Shown one piece after another: positions 1-8,990 of a DNA stretch of 43,813 nt. The notes under the pieces were generated by a model. The model made no database searches, was not told the DNA's origin, and saw only the letters and a list, made by a program, of their open reading frames with translations. The position numbers and the translations under genes are program-made. Where the stretch lies: contig NZ_JANQTS010000075.1 in the NCBI RefSeq assembly GCF_030731595.1, positions 1 through 43,813 on the forward strand, given 5' to 3'. Positions within the stretch are counted from its first letter, which is position 1, and every line of letters starts with the position of its first letter. The DNA is from Yoonia sp. GTDB lineage: Bacteria > Pseudomonadota > Alphaproteobacteria > Rhodobacterales > Rhodobacteraceae.

Positions 1-395
1 GGTTCAAGCGCGCAAACGATGTCAGCCAGTTTTTCGGGATCGGATTCGTTCAACTCGATGTCGAAGCAGTCGATATTGGCGAATTTCTTGAACAGAACCG
101 CCTTGCCTTCCATCACCGGCTTGGAGGCCAGCGCCCCAATATTGCCAAGGCCCAGCACCGCCGAACCATTTGTGACCACGGCCACCAGATTGCCGCGCGA
201 GGTATAGTCGCGGGCGGTATCGGGGTTGGCCTTGATCTCAAGACAGGCTTCGGCGACGCCGGGGGAATAGGCGCGTGCCAGATCGCGGCCATTGGCCATC
301 GGCTTGGTCGCGCGGATTTCGAGTTTTCCAGGTTTGGGGAACTTGTGATAATCCAGTGCGGCCTGTCTCAGGCTGGCTTTTGCGTCGTCTGACAT
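1..395 (-). CDS. maeB: NADP-dependent malic enzyme, N-terminal part (runs off the window)
   Basis: Malic enzyme converts malate to pyruvate and CO2 with reduction of NAD(P). Only the first ~131 residues are present; the rest lies left of position 1. The translated start reads [20 protein letters not shown], followed by [13 protein letters not shown], a [17 protein letters not shown] block and a [20 protein letters not shown] block. These are the typical start of the large (~750 aa) bacterial malic enzymes that carry a C-terminal phosphotransacetylase-like domain. That second domain is outside the window, so its presence is inferred from the N-terminal subtype. A 20-bp perfect palindrome lies 15 bp upstream of the start codon and is a likely operator. 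The gene is divergent from the cupin gene. Confidence 0.9.
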   Translation of the reverse strand, partial: MSDDAKASLRQAALDYHKFPKPGKLEIRATKPMANGRDLARAYSPGVAEACLEIKANPDTARDYTSRGNLVAVVTNGSAVLGLGNIGALASKPVMEGKAVLFKKFANIDCFDIELNESDPEKLADIVCALE

Positions 396-409
396 GGCGT
401 TTCTCCAAT

Positions 410-429
410 ATGGTTTAATATTAAACCAT
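410..429. promoter_or_regulatory. Perfect 20-bp palindrome, candidate operator
   Basis: The core TGGTTTAATATTAAACCA (411-428) is an uninterrupted perfect palindrome, and the flanking A/T extends it to 20 bp. It sits 15 bp upstream of the malic enzyme ATG and about 90 bp upstream of the divergent cupin gene. It could therefore control one or both. The symmetry suggests a dimeric HTH repressor (GntR, MarR or TetR type). I cannot name the regulator, and none is encoded next to it. Confidence 0.55.
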
Positions 430-518
430 TTTCCTTCCGTCAGGGAAAGTGCTGGCTGCCATTAATCATGCTTTGTCGGCTCTTGCAAATAATTCGGGGC
501 AAAGACACTGTGACGGTC

Positions 519-1604
519 ATGAATGATTTGCATGAAATACGGGCCGAAGTCTGCCTGTCCACAGCCGACCTGCGCGCCGACCTTGGCTTTTTCGGCGGGA
601 TACTAGGGATGCGGCTGGAAATGATCTATCCGGCTGATGATCCCGCGGTGGCGGTGTATGCGGGGCATGGGCTGCGGGTCAGGTTGCAGCAGGGTATCGG
701 GGTAAACCCCGACTTGCGGATATTGACTGACGATCCGGGCTTTGCGGACGGCGCGACGGTGCTGACCTCGCCGGGTGGCACGCGGGTCGAGGTGCATCCG
801 CTGAACCCGCCTTTGATCTTGCCCGAAACGGATCATGCTTTTGTCGTGCGCCGCCTTGCCGATCAGGCCCCTTGGGTGATCGGCCGTGCAGGGATGCAAT
901 ACCGCGATCTGATCCCCAGCCGTCTGGGCGGATCGATCATCGCAAGCCACATCCGGATTCCCGATGGGGGCCCTGTCCCCGATATGGTGCATTTCCACAA
1001 GGTCGGGTTCCAGTTGATCTTTTGTTATCGCGGCTGGGTTGATGTGGTTTACGAGGATCAGGGTCCCCCGATCCGCCTGACCGCTGGCGATTGCTTTATC
1101 CAGCCGCCCGAAATCCGGCACCGCGTGCTCGAAGCCTCTGACGGGATCGAGGTGATCGAAATCGGTGTGCCTGCGGAACATATCACCGCGATTGATCACG
1201 ATATGACCTTGCCGACCCCGCATCTGCGCCCGGATCGCGAATGGCACGGGCAGAAGTTTGTCTTTAACCAAGGGGCCAAGGCCGAGTGGCAGGCTGCTCG
1301 TCTGCCCGGCTTCATTTCGCGTGACACGACGATTGCGACCAATACCAAAGACGTCGCAGGTGTGAATGTGATCCGGCGCGGGGCGGGTGATCCGGTCTGG
1401 GCGCGTCATGATGCCGACATCCATTTTACCTTTGTGATGGAAGGCACGATGACGTTGGAGGGTGAAGGCAAAGACCCTTATGCCCTCGCCCCCGGAGATG
1501 CCTTCGTGATCCCGCCGGGAATGGCGACGCGCTATGCCGACCCTTCAGATGATCTGGAGTTGTTGGAGGTTGCTTTGCCCGGTGATTTCACGACAACCTG
1601 CTAG
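519..1604 (+). CDS. VOC-like plus double-cupin protein of unknown function
   Basis: The protein (~361 aa from ATG 519) has three parts. Residues ~9-95 resemble a glyoxalase/VOC half (CLSTADLRADLGFFGGILGM, then GHGLRVRLQ). Residues ~130-230 form a first cupin with an H-F-H pair near 158-160 and a later His near 201. Residues ~270-355 form a second cupin (RHDADIHFTFVMEG, then LAPGDAFVIPPG). Cupins are small beta-barrels that often bind a metal and act as dioxygenases, isomerases or ligand sensors. The usual cupin Glu is a Gln in the first barrel, so its metal site is atypical. The open frame extends upstream to 468, and GTG 510 is an alternative start; 519 fits the VOC domain boundary best. It lies just before the nucleoside-salvage operon, but a link to nucleosides is only positional. 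No substrate can be assigned. Confidence 0.75.
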   Translation: MNDLHEIRAEVCLSTADLRADLGFFGGILGMRLEMIYPADDPAVAVYAGHGLRVRLQQGIGVNPDLRILTDDPGFADGATVLTSPGGTRVEVHPLNPPLILPETDHAFVVRRLADQAPWVIGRAGMQYRDLIPSRLGGSIIASHIRIPDGGPVPDMVHFHKVGFQLIFCYRGWVDVVYEDQGPPIRLTAGDCFIQPPEIRHRVLEASDGIEVIEIGVPAEHITAIDHDMTLPTPHLRPDREWHGQKFVFNQGAKAEWQAARLPGFISRDTTIATNTKDVAGVNVIRRGAGDPVWARHDADIHFTFVMEGTMTLEGEGKDPYALAPGDAFVIPPGMATRYADPSDDLELLEVALPGDFTTTC

Positions 1605-1664
1605 CCTCTTGCATCGGCGGGCGTCCCGTCACACTCTGGCAAGACACATTAGACGGAGCCCCAA

Positions 1665-2057
1665 ATGTCCTTGATCGAAAGCGCCCGCGCTGTCCGTGAA
1701 AACGCCCATGCCCCCTATTCCAATTTCAAGGTGGGGGCCGCGTTGAAAGCGGCCTCTGGCGCGGTCTATGTGGGCTGCAACGTTGAAAACGTAGCCTATC
1801 CCGAAGGCACCTGCGCGGAAGCGGGTGCGATTGCAGCGATGGTGGCCGGTGGTGATACCACGATCACCGAAATGGCCGTGATCGCTGATAGTCCCAAGCC
1901 CGTCAGCCCTTGTGGAGGCTGCCGCCAGAAGATTGCGGAATTTGCCCAAGGCGATGTGGTTGTGACCCTGACAACCCTCGACGGTCTGACCTTGGAAACT
2001 ACCGTGGCCGCGCTGCTGCCCGGAAGCTTTGACGCAGACTATATGGTCCGCAGCTAA
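1665..2057 (+). CDS. cdd: Cytidine deaminase
   Basis: Cytidine deaminase hydrolyses cytidine and deoxycytidine to uridine and deoxyuridine in the cytoplasm. The 130-aa length is that of the homotetrameric zinc enzyme. The active-site segment reads GTCAEAGAI (Cys ligand in place of His, then the proton-shuttling Glu) and the second zinc loop is PCGGCRQ, giving the Cys/Cys/Cys site of the short form. The N-terminal APYSNFKVGAAL substrate loop is also intact. It is the first gene of a salvage operon; its stop codon is 1 bp before the preferred start of deoA. A GGAG ribosome-binding site lies ~9 bp upstream of the ATG. Confidence 0.95.
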   Translation: MSLIESARAVRENAHAPYSNFKVGAALKAASGAVYVGCNVENVAYPEGTCAEAGAIAAMVAGGDTTITEMAVIADSPKPVSPCGGCRQKIAEFAQGDVVVTLTTLDGLTLETTVAALLPGSFDADYMVRS

Positions 2058-2058
2058 G

Positions 2059-3360
2059 GTGGATGCCCGTGCGATCATAGCTCAGGTGCGGCGCAAGCAA
2101 ACGCCCAGCCAGGATGCATTGGCGTGGTTTGCGCAGGGTCTTGCTTCGGGGGCCGTCAGCGACGCGCAGGCCGGGGCGTTTGCGATGGCTGTCGTGCTGA
2201 ACGGCCTGACCGATGCGGGCCGCGTGGCGCTGACCCAAGGCATGCGCGACAGCGGCGATGTGCTGACATGGGATTTGCCGGGGGCTGTGGTCGACAAACA
2301 CTCGACCGGCGGCGTAGGTGACTGCGTGTCACTGATCCTTGCACCGACCTTGGCCGCTTGCGGCGTTTATGTGCCGATGATCTCGGGTCGTGGCCTGGGC
2401 CATACCGGTGGAACCCTTGATAAACTCGAAGCGATCCCGGGGCTCAATATCAACGTCACCGAGGACCAGTTGCGGCAGGTAACGCGCGACGTGGGATGTG
2501 CCATCGTCAGTGCTACAGGACAGATTGCCCCCGCCGACCGCCGCCTTTATGCGATCCGCGATGTGACGGCGACGGTGGAAAGTGTCGATCTGATCACCGC
2601 CTCGATCTTGTCCAAGAAACTTGCTGCAGGGCTGGAAAGCCTGATTCTGGACGTCAAATGCGGGTCTGGTGCCTTTATGAAGACCCCCGACGAGGCGCGC
2701 GTCCTGGCGCATGCTTTGGTGGATGCGGCCAATGGGGCAGGCTGCAAGACTGCCGCGCTGATCACCGATATGAACGAACCGCTGGCCCCTGCGCTGGGCA
2801 ATGCGGTCGAGGTTGCGGTCTGCATGGAGGTGCTTGCGGGCAATACCGTCGCGGCCCCCCGTCTTTATGATCTGACGGTGGCGCTTTGCGCGCAACTTCT
2901 TGTCATGCAGGGCCAAGACCCTGTGGATGCTGCCGACCGCGTGACTGTTGCCATCAGTTCCGGTGCCGCGATGGAACGCTTTGCGCGGATGATCACTGCG
3001 CTGGGCGGCCCTCCGGATATGGCCGAAGACTGGCATACCCATTTGCCCAAAGCCCCCGTTGTGGGCGAAGTGACGGCCCCAGCCGCCGGATACATCACGG
3101 CGATTGACGGCGAAGCCTTGGGGCTTGCCGTCGTCGGGCTTGGTGGCGGGCGCCGGGTTGAAACAGACCATGTCGATCCGTCTGTCGGTTTCACAGAAAT
3201 GATCGGTCTGGGTGACAAGGTAGAGCGCGGTGCGCCACTTTGCGTCCTGCATGCCGCCACAGAGGATCAGGCGATGGAAGCAGCAATGGCTGTGCAGGCC
3301 GCGATCACGATTGGCGAGGCACCGGTCCTTGGCTCGCTGATCATTGAAGGGATCTCCTGA
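2059..3360 (+). CDS. deoA: Thymidine phosphorylase
   Basis: Phosphorolyses thymidine (and deoxyuridine) to base plus deoxyribose-1-phosphate. The family signature SGRGLGHTGGTLDKLEAI is intact, as is the phosphate-binding KHSTGGVGD loop. The all-alpha N-terminal domain, the central phosphate domain and the C-terminal alpha/beta domain (VTAPAAGYITAIDGEALG onward) are all present. I choose GTG 2059 because it gives the family's usual N-terminus (DARAIIAQVRRKQTPSQD) and avoids overlap with cdd. A TTG at 2029 in the same frame would add ten residues and overlap cdd. The stop overlaps the deoB ATG by one base, implying translational coupling. Its product, deoxyribose-1-phosphate, is the substrate of the next gene. 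Confidence 0.93.
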   Translation: MDARAIIAQVRRKQTPSQDALAWFAQGLASGAVSDAQAGAFAMAVVLNGLTDAGRVALTQGMRDSGDVLTWDLPGAVVDKHSTGGVGDCVSLILAPTLAACGVYVPMISGRGLGHTGGTLDKLEAIPGLNINVTEDQLRQVTRDVGCAIVSATGQIAPADRRLYAIRDVTATVESVDLITASILSKKLAAGLESLILDVKCGSGAFMKTPDEARVLAHALVDAANGAGCKTAALITDMNEPLAPALGNAVEVAVCMEVLAGNTVAAPRLYDLTVALCAQLLVMQGQDPVDAADRVTVAISSGAAMERFARMITALGGPPDMAEDWHTHLPKAPVVGEVTAPAAGYITAIDGEALGLAVVGLGGGRRVETDHVDPSVGFTEMIGLGDKVERGAPLCVLHAATEDQAMEAAMAVQAAITIGEAPVLGSLIIEGIS

Positions 3361-4535
3361 TGCCGCGCGCATTCTTGATTGTGATCGACAGCGTTGGCAT
3401 TGGCGGCGCGCCCGATGCGGATCAGTTCTTTAACGGTGATTTGCCCGATACCGGGGCCAATACGATCGCCCATATTGCGCGGGATGCGGGGCTGCATGTA
3501 CCCACGCTTGACCGGCTTGGCTTGGGGGCGGCGGTAAAGCTCTCCTCTGGTGCAGAGGCACCGGGGCTGGGCGCTGTGCCGACAGGCGCATGGGGGGCCG
3601 CAACAGAGGTCTCGCCGGGCAAGGATACCCCATCGGGGCATTGGGAACTCTCTGGTGTGCCGGTGCCTTGGGATTGGCACGTCTTTCCTGACACGACCCC
3701 CGCCTTTCCCGCAGATCTGACAGCGCGCATCTGTGCGACCGCAGGCACAACCGGTATCTTGGGCAACTGCCATGCGTCCGGCACAGCGATTATCGCCGAA
3801 CAGGGAGAGGCCCATCTGCAAACCGGCTGGCCGATTTGCTATACCTCGGCCGATAGCGTGTTGCAGATTGCCGCCCATGAAGAAAGCTTTGGCCTCGCGC
3901 GGTTGCTGGAGCTTTGCAAAACGCTTGCCCCCGCGCTGCATGAGATGAAGGTAGGGCGGGTGATTGCGCGTCCTTTCACGGGCGCTCCGGGGCATTTCAC
4001 GCGCACGGCGAACCGCAAGGATTTCGCCATTGCCCCGCCAGCGCCAACGCTTTGCGACTATGTCCATGACGCGGGGCGCAAGGTTTATGCGGTCGGCAAG
4101 ATCGGTGACATCTTCTCGATGCGCGGTATTGATGATCTGCGCAAAGGGCGCGATGCGGCCCTGATGGGCCATATCAATGATCTGGTGGAAGAGGCCGCGG
4201 ATGGGTCTTTTGTCTTTGCCAATCTGGTCGAATTCGACAGCGAGTACGGGCACCGCCGCGATGCGGCTGGCTATGCCCGTCATCTGGAATGGTTCGATGC
4301 GGCCTTGGCCGACCTGCTGCCCAAGCTGCGGGAGGGTGATCTGTTGATCATCACGGCGGATCATGGCAATGACCCGACCTGGGCAGGGACCGACCACACC
4401 CGCGAAAGGGTGCCGGTGCTGGTACAGGGGATCGGGTCAAGACCGCTGGGCCAGCTTGCCTTTACCGATGTCGCTGCCAGTATCGCGGCCCATTTGAACG
4501 TGCCCTACGCGGGTGAAGGAAACAGTTTTCTATGA
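3360..4535 (+). CDS. deoB: Phosphopentomutase
   Basis: Interconverts (deoxy)ribose-1-phosphate and the 5-phosphate, so sugars released by DeoA and nucleoside phosphorylases can enter central metabolism. At 391 aa it has the usual length. Alkaline-phosphatase-superfamily metal motifs are visible: VIDSVGIGGAPDAD at the N-terminus, DTGANTIAHIA, TPSGHWEL (the phosphorylated Thr region), and near the C-terminus ITADHGNDPTWAGTDHTRE. The ATG overlaps the deoA stop (TGATG), and the gene overlaps add by 4 bp, so translation is probably coupled. Confidence 0.95.
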   Translation: MPRAFLIVIDSVGIGGAPDADQFFNGDLPDTGANTIAHIARDAGLHVPTLDRLGLGAAVKLSSGAEAPGLGAVPTGAWGAATEVSPGKDTPSGHWELSGVPVPWDWHVFPDTTPAFPADLTARICATAGTTGILGNCHASGTAIIAEQGEAHLQTGWPICYTSADSVLQIAAHEESFGLARLLELCKTLAPALHEMKVGRVIARPFTGAPGHFTRTANRKDFAIAPPAPTLCDYVHDAGRKVYAVGKIGDIFSMRGIDDLRKGRDAALMGHINDLVEEAADGSFVFANLVEFDSEYGHRRDAAGYARHLEWFDAALADLLPKLREGDLLIITADHGNDPTWAGTDHTRERVPVLVQGIGSRPLGQLAFTDVAASIAAHLNVPYAGEGNSFL

Positions 4536-5521
4536 CTTTCAAGAGCACACCCAAGATTGAACTGCATACCCATCTGGAGGGTTGCGCGCCCCCCGCCTTC
4601 ATCAAGCAGCAGGCCCATGAAAAGCGGCTGGATATCAGCGGGATTTTCAACGCGGACGGCGGCTATGCCTTTCGGGATTTTGACCATTTCCTCAAGATTT
4701 ACGAAACAGCCTGCACGGTGCTGCAATCGCCCGAGGATTTCTATCGTCTGACCTCTGCCGTCTTGGCTGAAACGGCCAGCCACGGCGTGATCTATATGGA
4801 GACCTTCGTCTCGCCGGATTTCTGCGGTGGTGGTGATCTGGCAGCGTGGAAAGACTATGTCGCCGCGATGGAGACAGCGGCAACCGAGGCAGAGGCGAAG
4901 TTCGGCATCACGCTAAAAGGGATCGTCACAGGCATCCGCCATTTCGGGCCAGAGGCCTGCAAGCCCGCCGCGAAATGCGCGGTTGAAACCTTTGGCGGGT
5001 TCATCACCGGCTACGGTATGGCGGGGGGTGAACTGGTGGGCCGTCCGCGCGATTACAGCTACAGTTTTGACATGGCCCGCGAGGCGGGGATGCCGCTGAC
5101 CTGCCATGCAGGCGAATGGGGCGGGGCGGATATGGTCAAGGACACGATCCGCGATCTTGATGTTGTACGGATCGGGCACGGGATCGGGGCGATCAGCGAC
5201 CCTGATCTGGTGTCTGAAATCGCCGAAAAAGGGATCGTGCTGGAAGTCTGTCCCGGATCGAATGTTGTCTTGAATGCCGTTAAGGGTTGGGGCGCGCATC
5301 CGATTGCAAAGCTGCGCGATGCGGGCGTGAAGGTCACAGTCTCGACAGACGATCCCCCGTTTTTCCACACAACGATGACCGCCGAATACGACATGCTGCA
5401 TCGGACTTTCGGCTGGGATGATGCCGATTTCAAAGCCCTGAACGAAACCGCCCTTGCTGCCGCTTTTTGCGATGAAGAGACTCGCGCCCGCGTGGCCAAA
5501 CGACTGGAGCCTGCCCAATGA
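4532..5521 (+). CDS. add: Adenosine deaminase
   Basis: Deaminates adenosine and deoxyadenosine to inosine and deoxyinosine. The TIM-barrel metal and catalytic residues are all visible in the 329-aa product: HTHLEG (two zinc His), CHAGEWGG (zinc His and catalytic Glu), RIGHG (catalytic His) and STDDPPFF (zinc Asp and catalytic Asp). The start ATG overlaps the end of deoB, and the stop overlaps the start of upp. Purine nucleoside phosphorylase is not encoded here, so inosine cleavage must rely on a gene elsewhere. Confidence 0.94.
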   Translation: MTFKSTPKIELHTHLEGCAPPAFIKQQAHEKRLDISGIFNADGGYAFRDFDHFLKIYETACTVLQSPEDFYRLTSAVLAETASHGVIYMETFVSPDFCGGGDLAAWKDYVAAMETAATEAEAKFGITLKGIVTGIRHFGPEACKPAAKCAVETFGGFITGYGMAGGELVGRPRDYSYSFDMAREAGMPLTCHAGEWGGADMVKDTIRDLDVVRIGHGIGAISDPDLVSEIAEKGIVLEVCPGSNVVLNAVKGWGAHPIAKLRDAGVKVTVSTDDPPFFHTTMTAEYDMLHRTFGWDDADFKALNETALAAAFCDEETRARVAKRLEPAQ

Positions 5522-6150
5522 CCGAACACGTCACCCACGTCACCCATCCGCTGGTGCAACACAAGCTGACGCTGATGCGTCAGAAAGACACCTCGACCGC
5601 CGTCTTCCGGCAGTTGTTGCGCGAAATCAGCCAGCTTTTGGCCTATGAGGTCACGCGCGGGTTGCCGATGACAACCCGCCGGATCGAAACCCCGCTTCAG
5701 GCGATGGATGCCCCAGTGATCGACGGCAAGAAACTGGCGCTTGTCTCGATACTGCGGGCCGGCAACGGACTCTTGGACGGTGTGCTGGAACTGATCCCCT
5801 CGGCGCGTGTGGGGTTTGTGGGCCTCTATCGGGATGAGGAAACGCTGCAACCGGTCCAGTATTACTTCAAGGTGCCGACAGAGTTGGAGGATCGCCTTGT
5901 GATCGCCGTTGATCCGATGCTGGCGACCGGAAACTCTTCGGTTGCCGCGATTGATCTGCTCAAGAAAGCTGGTGCGACAAATATCCGGTTCCTGTGTCTT
6001 TTGGCGGCCCCCGAAGGGATCAAGCGGATGCAAGAGGCACATCCTGATGTGCCGATCGTGACGGCCGCGATTGACAGTCATCTGAACGCGCAGGGCTATA
6101 TTGTGCCGGGTTTGGGCGATGCGGGCGACCGGATGTTTGGCACTAAGTAG
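5518..6150 (+). CDS. upp: Uracil phosphoribosyltransferase
   Basis: Converts uracil plus PRPP to UMP, completing pyrimidine-base salvage downstream of Cdd and DeoA. The 210-aa length is typical. The PRPP-binding loop reads [13 protein letters not shown], the flexible loop is [15 protein letters not shown], and the uracil-binding C-terminus is [16 protein letters not shown]. It is the last gene of the salvage operon and overlaps add by 4 bp. Only five bases separate its stop from the stop of the convergent gene on the other strand, with no obvious hairpin between. Confidence 0.95.
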   Translation: MTEHVTHVTHPLVQHKLTLMRQKDTSTAVFRQLLREISQLLAYEVTRGLPMTTRRIETPLQAMDAPVIDGKKLALVSILRAGNGLLDGVLELIPSARVGFVGLYRDEETLQPVQYYFKVPTELEDRLVIAVDPMLATGNSSVAAIDLLKKAGATNIRFLCLLAAPEGIKRMQEAHPDVPIVTAAIDSHLNAQGYIVPGLGDAGDRMFGTK

Positions 6151-6155
6151 CCGCC

Positions 6156-7172
6156 TTAAATGTTGCAGATGTTTTGCAGGCTGACCCAATCGCTGTCTGA
6201 CAGGATCAGTGGCACGGGCTGGCCTTGCATGGGGTCATCGCCCAGTTCTGGCATGCTGCCGGTGCGGGCATCTGCCGCCGCCAGATAGGGGGACTGCGGG
6301 ATACTCGCGGCCGCGAACAGGTTGCGCAGCAAATCCGGATCGGCCAAAGGCGCTTCTCCCTGCATCAGCGCTTGGGCGTTGTCCCGCAAGATGCTGCTTG
6401 GGATTTCGGCCGTCGTCAGCAAGCGGAATGTCACGCCAAGCCCCGCCTCTTGCAGAAGCCTTTCCAGCGGGTCCATGTGGATCACGGCGGCACGGCTGGC
6501 CAGAACAAAGCCTGCGGCGGCAGCAGGATCATCGGAGCCTTGCAAGACACCATAGTCCAGAACGATCAACCCACCGGGCAAAGCTACTGCCCCCTGTGCA
6601 AGCTGCGGCACCACAACAATTCGCATCGCTGTACCGGCCCCAAAAAGGCGCTGCGCCAAACGTGTCGCCGCTGCCGCAGCTTGGGGCGAGCGGCAAGGGG
6701 CACCCGTCTGGGCTTGCATATGCCCCAGCATCGCGGTGCCGATCTCTATCCGTTTGGGCAAGGGCACAACGGCGAGGGTCTGCCGGGTCAAGGCACCGGG
6801 TAGCCAGAAGATAGCAAGCGCAATTGTCGCCAGAATGACTCCGCCGGTCAGCCAATGACGCAGCTTTCCCGGTCGCGGGCGTGCTTTGGCTAGCGCTTTG
6901 CGAACTTCCTCGATGGCGTCGACCATCATCGTGTCGGCGATTTCCAGGACTTCGCTTGCTTCGTCATCCGGGGCATAGATTGCCGGAGATTCACCCGGAT
7001 TTTGACGGATCAGCGCGGGGAGCGACCAATGGGCCAGAGGACGGCCCGCACCATCAGCAATCACCAAAGTCGCATCGCCAAAGGAAATCGTGACATCGCG
7101 CCGCTGTGCGTCGGTGCCAGCCCGCCACAGCGCATCGCTTTCCAATCGCACATATCGGTCGAGTGCTGTCAT
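6156..7172 (-). CDS. Membrane-anchored M48-peptidase-like protein lacking HExxH
   Basis: A 338-aa protein with a soluble N-terminal part (1-105), one predicted transmembrane helix (~108-128, WLTGGVILATIALAIFWLPG) and a C-terminal domain. Residues ~183-240 follow the M48 metallopeptidase pattern: IVVVPQLAQGAVALPGG, then IVLDYGVLQGSDDPAAAA. Where M48 enzymes have HExxH this protein has GFVLASRAAVIH, so the two zinc His and the catalytic Glu are absent. It is probably catalytically dead, perhaps a scaffold or regulator in the envelope. The family relation is inferred from spacing and motif shape, not from a search. It lies ~100 bp downstream of the acyl-CoA synthetase on the same strand and ends 5 bp from upp. 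The substrate is unknown. Confidence 0.7.
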   Translation of the reverse strand: MTALDRYVRLESDALWRAGTDAQRRDVTISFGDATLVIADGAGRPLAHWSLPALIRQNPGESPAIYAPDDEASEVLEIADTMMVDAIEEVRKALAKARPRPGKLRHWLTGGVILATIALAIFWLPGALTRQTLAVVPLPKRIEIGTAMLGHMQAQTGAPCRSPQAAAAATRLAQRLFGAGTAMRIVVVPQLAQGAVALPGGLIVLDYGVLQGSDDPAAAAGFVLASRAAVIHMDPLERLLQEAGLGVTFRLLTTAEIPSSILRDNAQALMQGEAPLADPDLLRNLFAAASIPQSPYLAAADARTGSMPELGDDPMQGQPVPLILSDSDWVSLQNICNI

Positions 7173-7273
7173 CTATTCCACTGCTCTTTTGGCGCAATGG
7201 TACCGCGCCCGTCGGCCAATGTCATGCCGGAAAGGAGGGGACACGCCTCTGGGCCGCTTGCCACGAAGATCTG

Positions 7274-8899
7274 TCAGAGCGTCTTGGCCAGCTTGCGCAA
7301 CTCGAACTTCTGGATTTTTCCGGTCGATGTCTTGGGGAGTTCCTGAAACACAACCCGCTTGGGGCATTTGAAGCCGGCCAACCGCTCGCGGGTGAAGGCG
7401 ATGATTTCGCTTTCATCGGCCACAGCACCATCCTTCAGTTCGATAAAGGCGCAGGGGACTTCGCCCCATTTGTCGTCAGGTTTGGCCACAACCGCGCAAA
7501 GGTTCACGGCCGCATGGTGCATCAATGCGCCTTCGACCTCGACCGAGCTGATGTTTTCGCCGCCCGATATGATGATGTCCTTTGCCCGATCCGAAATTTG
7601 TATGGACCCGTCAGGGTGCTGGATCGCAAGGTCTTCGGAATGGAAATAGCCACCGGCAAAGGCTTTTTCGGTGGCTTCAGGGTTCTTGAGGTAGCCCTTC
7701 ATTACCGCATTGCCGCGCATGACAATCTCGCCTTGCGTCATGCCGTCGGGCGGCACTTGGCCCATCTGTTCATTGACGACGGTCACGTCTTCCATCATCG
7801 GCATGGCGACGCCCTGCCGCGCCTTGATCGCGGCCTGTTCCTCGTCGGGCAGCGCGTTCCACGCTGTATCCCAGATGCATTCGGTGACATGGCCGTATGT
7901 TTCGGTCAGACCGTAGACCTGTTTGACGTTGAAGCCCAGTTTGCCGATTGCGGCAAGTGTTGCAGGGGCAGGGGGTGCGCCTGCGGTAAAGACCTCGACC
8001 ACATGGTCGAATGTGCGCCGCTCTTTGTCTTTGGCATTCACGATCAAATTCAGCACAATCGGTGCGCCGCCAAAGTGGGTGACGCCTTCGTCTGCGATGG
8101 CATTATAGATCGCCGCCGCCGAGATATCGCGGCAGCACACGACAGTCCCCCCCAAGGCAGGCATCATCCATGTGTGGTTCCAGCCGTTGCAGTGAAACAG
8201 CGGCACAATCTGCAAGTACCGCATGAACAGTGGCAGCTCCCAGCTGATCGGCGTGCCCATGGTCATCAGATAGGCGCCCCGATGATGGTAGACGACCCCT
8301 TTGGGTCGGCCCGTGGTGCCGGAGGTATAGTTCAGGGCAAGGCTTTCCCATTCGTCCTTTGGCAGAATCCACGCGAAATCAGGATCACCGGTTGCCAGAA
8401 AATCCTCGTAGTTTTGTTGCTCGCCCAAGGCATGCACACCGGCGGCATCATCGGGGACTTCGATGATCAGCGGCGCTGGTCCTTCCATGAGGTCAATCGC
8501 AGCCATCGCCAGCGGCAGGAATTGGCTGTCCACGAGCGCCAGCTTTGCTTCACCGTGATCAAAGATATAGGCCACCGTATCGGGATCGAGCCGTGTGTTG
8601 ATCGTATTGAGGACCGCACCGCAGGCGGGCACGCCGAATGCGGCCTCTGACTGTGCGGGGACATTGGGCAGGAGCGTCGCGACAACGTCGCCCGGGCGAA
8701 CGCCCACCTTGGCTATGGCCGAGGCCAGACGCGACACCCGCTGGTAATACTTGGCGTAGGAGTAGCGGGTCTTGCCATACACAACCGCCTCGCGATCCGC
8801 AAAGACAAGTGCAGCGCGTTGCAAATGCGACAAGGGCGTCAGGGGTACATAGTTTGCTGCCCGTTTGCCCAAACCCGTCTCATCGCGCATCCAACCCAT
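7274..8899 (-). CDS. Acyl-CoA synthetase (AMP-binding, DmdB-like subfamily)
   Basis: Activates a carboxylic acid to its acyl-CoA through an acyl-adenylate. The 541-aa product has all ANL motifs: the P-loop YTSGTTGRPKGVVYHHRG, the A5 region VYGLTETYGH, the A8 hinge ISDRAKDIIISGGENIS and the catalytic Lys in PKTSTGKIQKFELRK. The sequence resembles roseobacter ligases of the DmdB (methylmercaptopropionyl-CoA ligase) or short/medium-chain type. Motifs alone cannot distinguish DMSP breakdown from general fatty-acid use. The frame is open to 9067, but ATG 8899 has a strong AAGGGGAA site upstream and starts the conserved MGWMRDETGL. It is divergent from the DMT permease. Confidence 0.92.
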   Translation of the reverse strand: MGWMRDETGLGKRAANYVPLTPLSHLQRAALVFADREAVVYGKTRYSYAKYYQRVSRLASAIAKVGVRPGDVVATLLPNVPAQSEAAFGVPACGAVLNTINTRLDPDTVAYIFDHGEAKLALVDSQFLPLAMAAIDLMEGPAPLIIEVPDDAAGVHALGEQQNYEDFLATGDPDFAWILPKDEWESLALNYTSGTTGRPKGVVYHHRGAYLMTMGTPISWELPLFMRYLQIVPLFHCNGWNHTWMMPALGGTVVCCRDISAAAIYNAIADEGVTHFGGAPIVLNLIVNAKDKERRTFDHVVEVFTAGAPPAPATLAAIGKLGFNVKQVYGLTETYGHVTECIWDTAWNALPDEEQAAIKARQGVAMPMMEDVTVVNEQMGQVPPDGMTQGEIVMRGNAVMKGYLKNPEATEKAFAGGYFHSEDLAIQHPDGSIQISDRAKDIIISGGENISSVEVEGALMHHAAVNLCAVVAKPDDKWGEVPCAFIELKDGAVADESEIIAFTRERLAGFKCPKRVVFQELPKTSTGKIQKFELRKLAKTL

Positions 8900-8990
8900 A
8901 ATGTTCCCCTTACGCAGCATCACTTTGAGGCTTGAGTATTGCGCCATGTTCGTGACTTTGGAAGCGAGAATTCTGTCCAAGGACCCATTG

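Noticed and set aside
7173..7273. Terminator between the acyl-CoA synthetase and the M48-like gene
   Set aside because: Only a short imperfect GAGG/CCTC pairing followed by a mixed pyrimidine run is seen; too weak to call.
7106..8650. A 514-codon plus-strand open frame opposite the acyl-CoA synthetase
   Set aside because: Antisense to a fully recognisable ligase; no domain in the translation.
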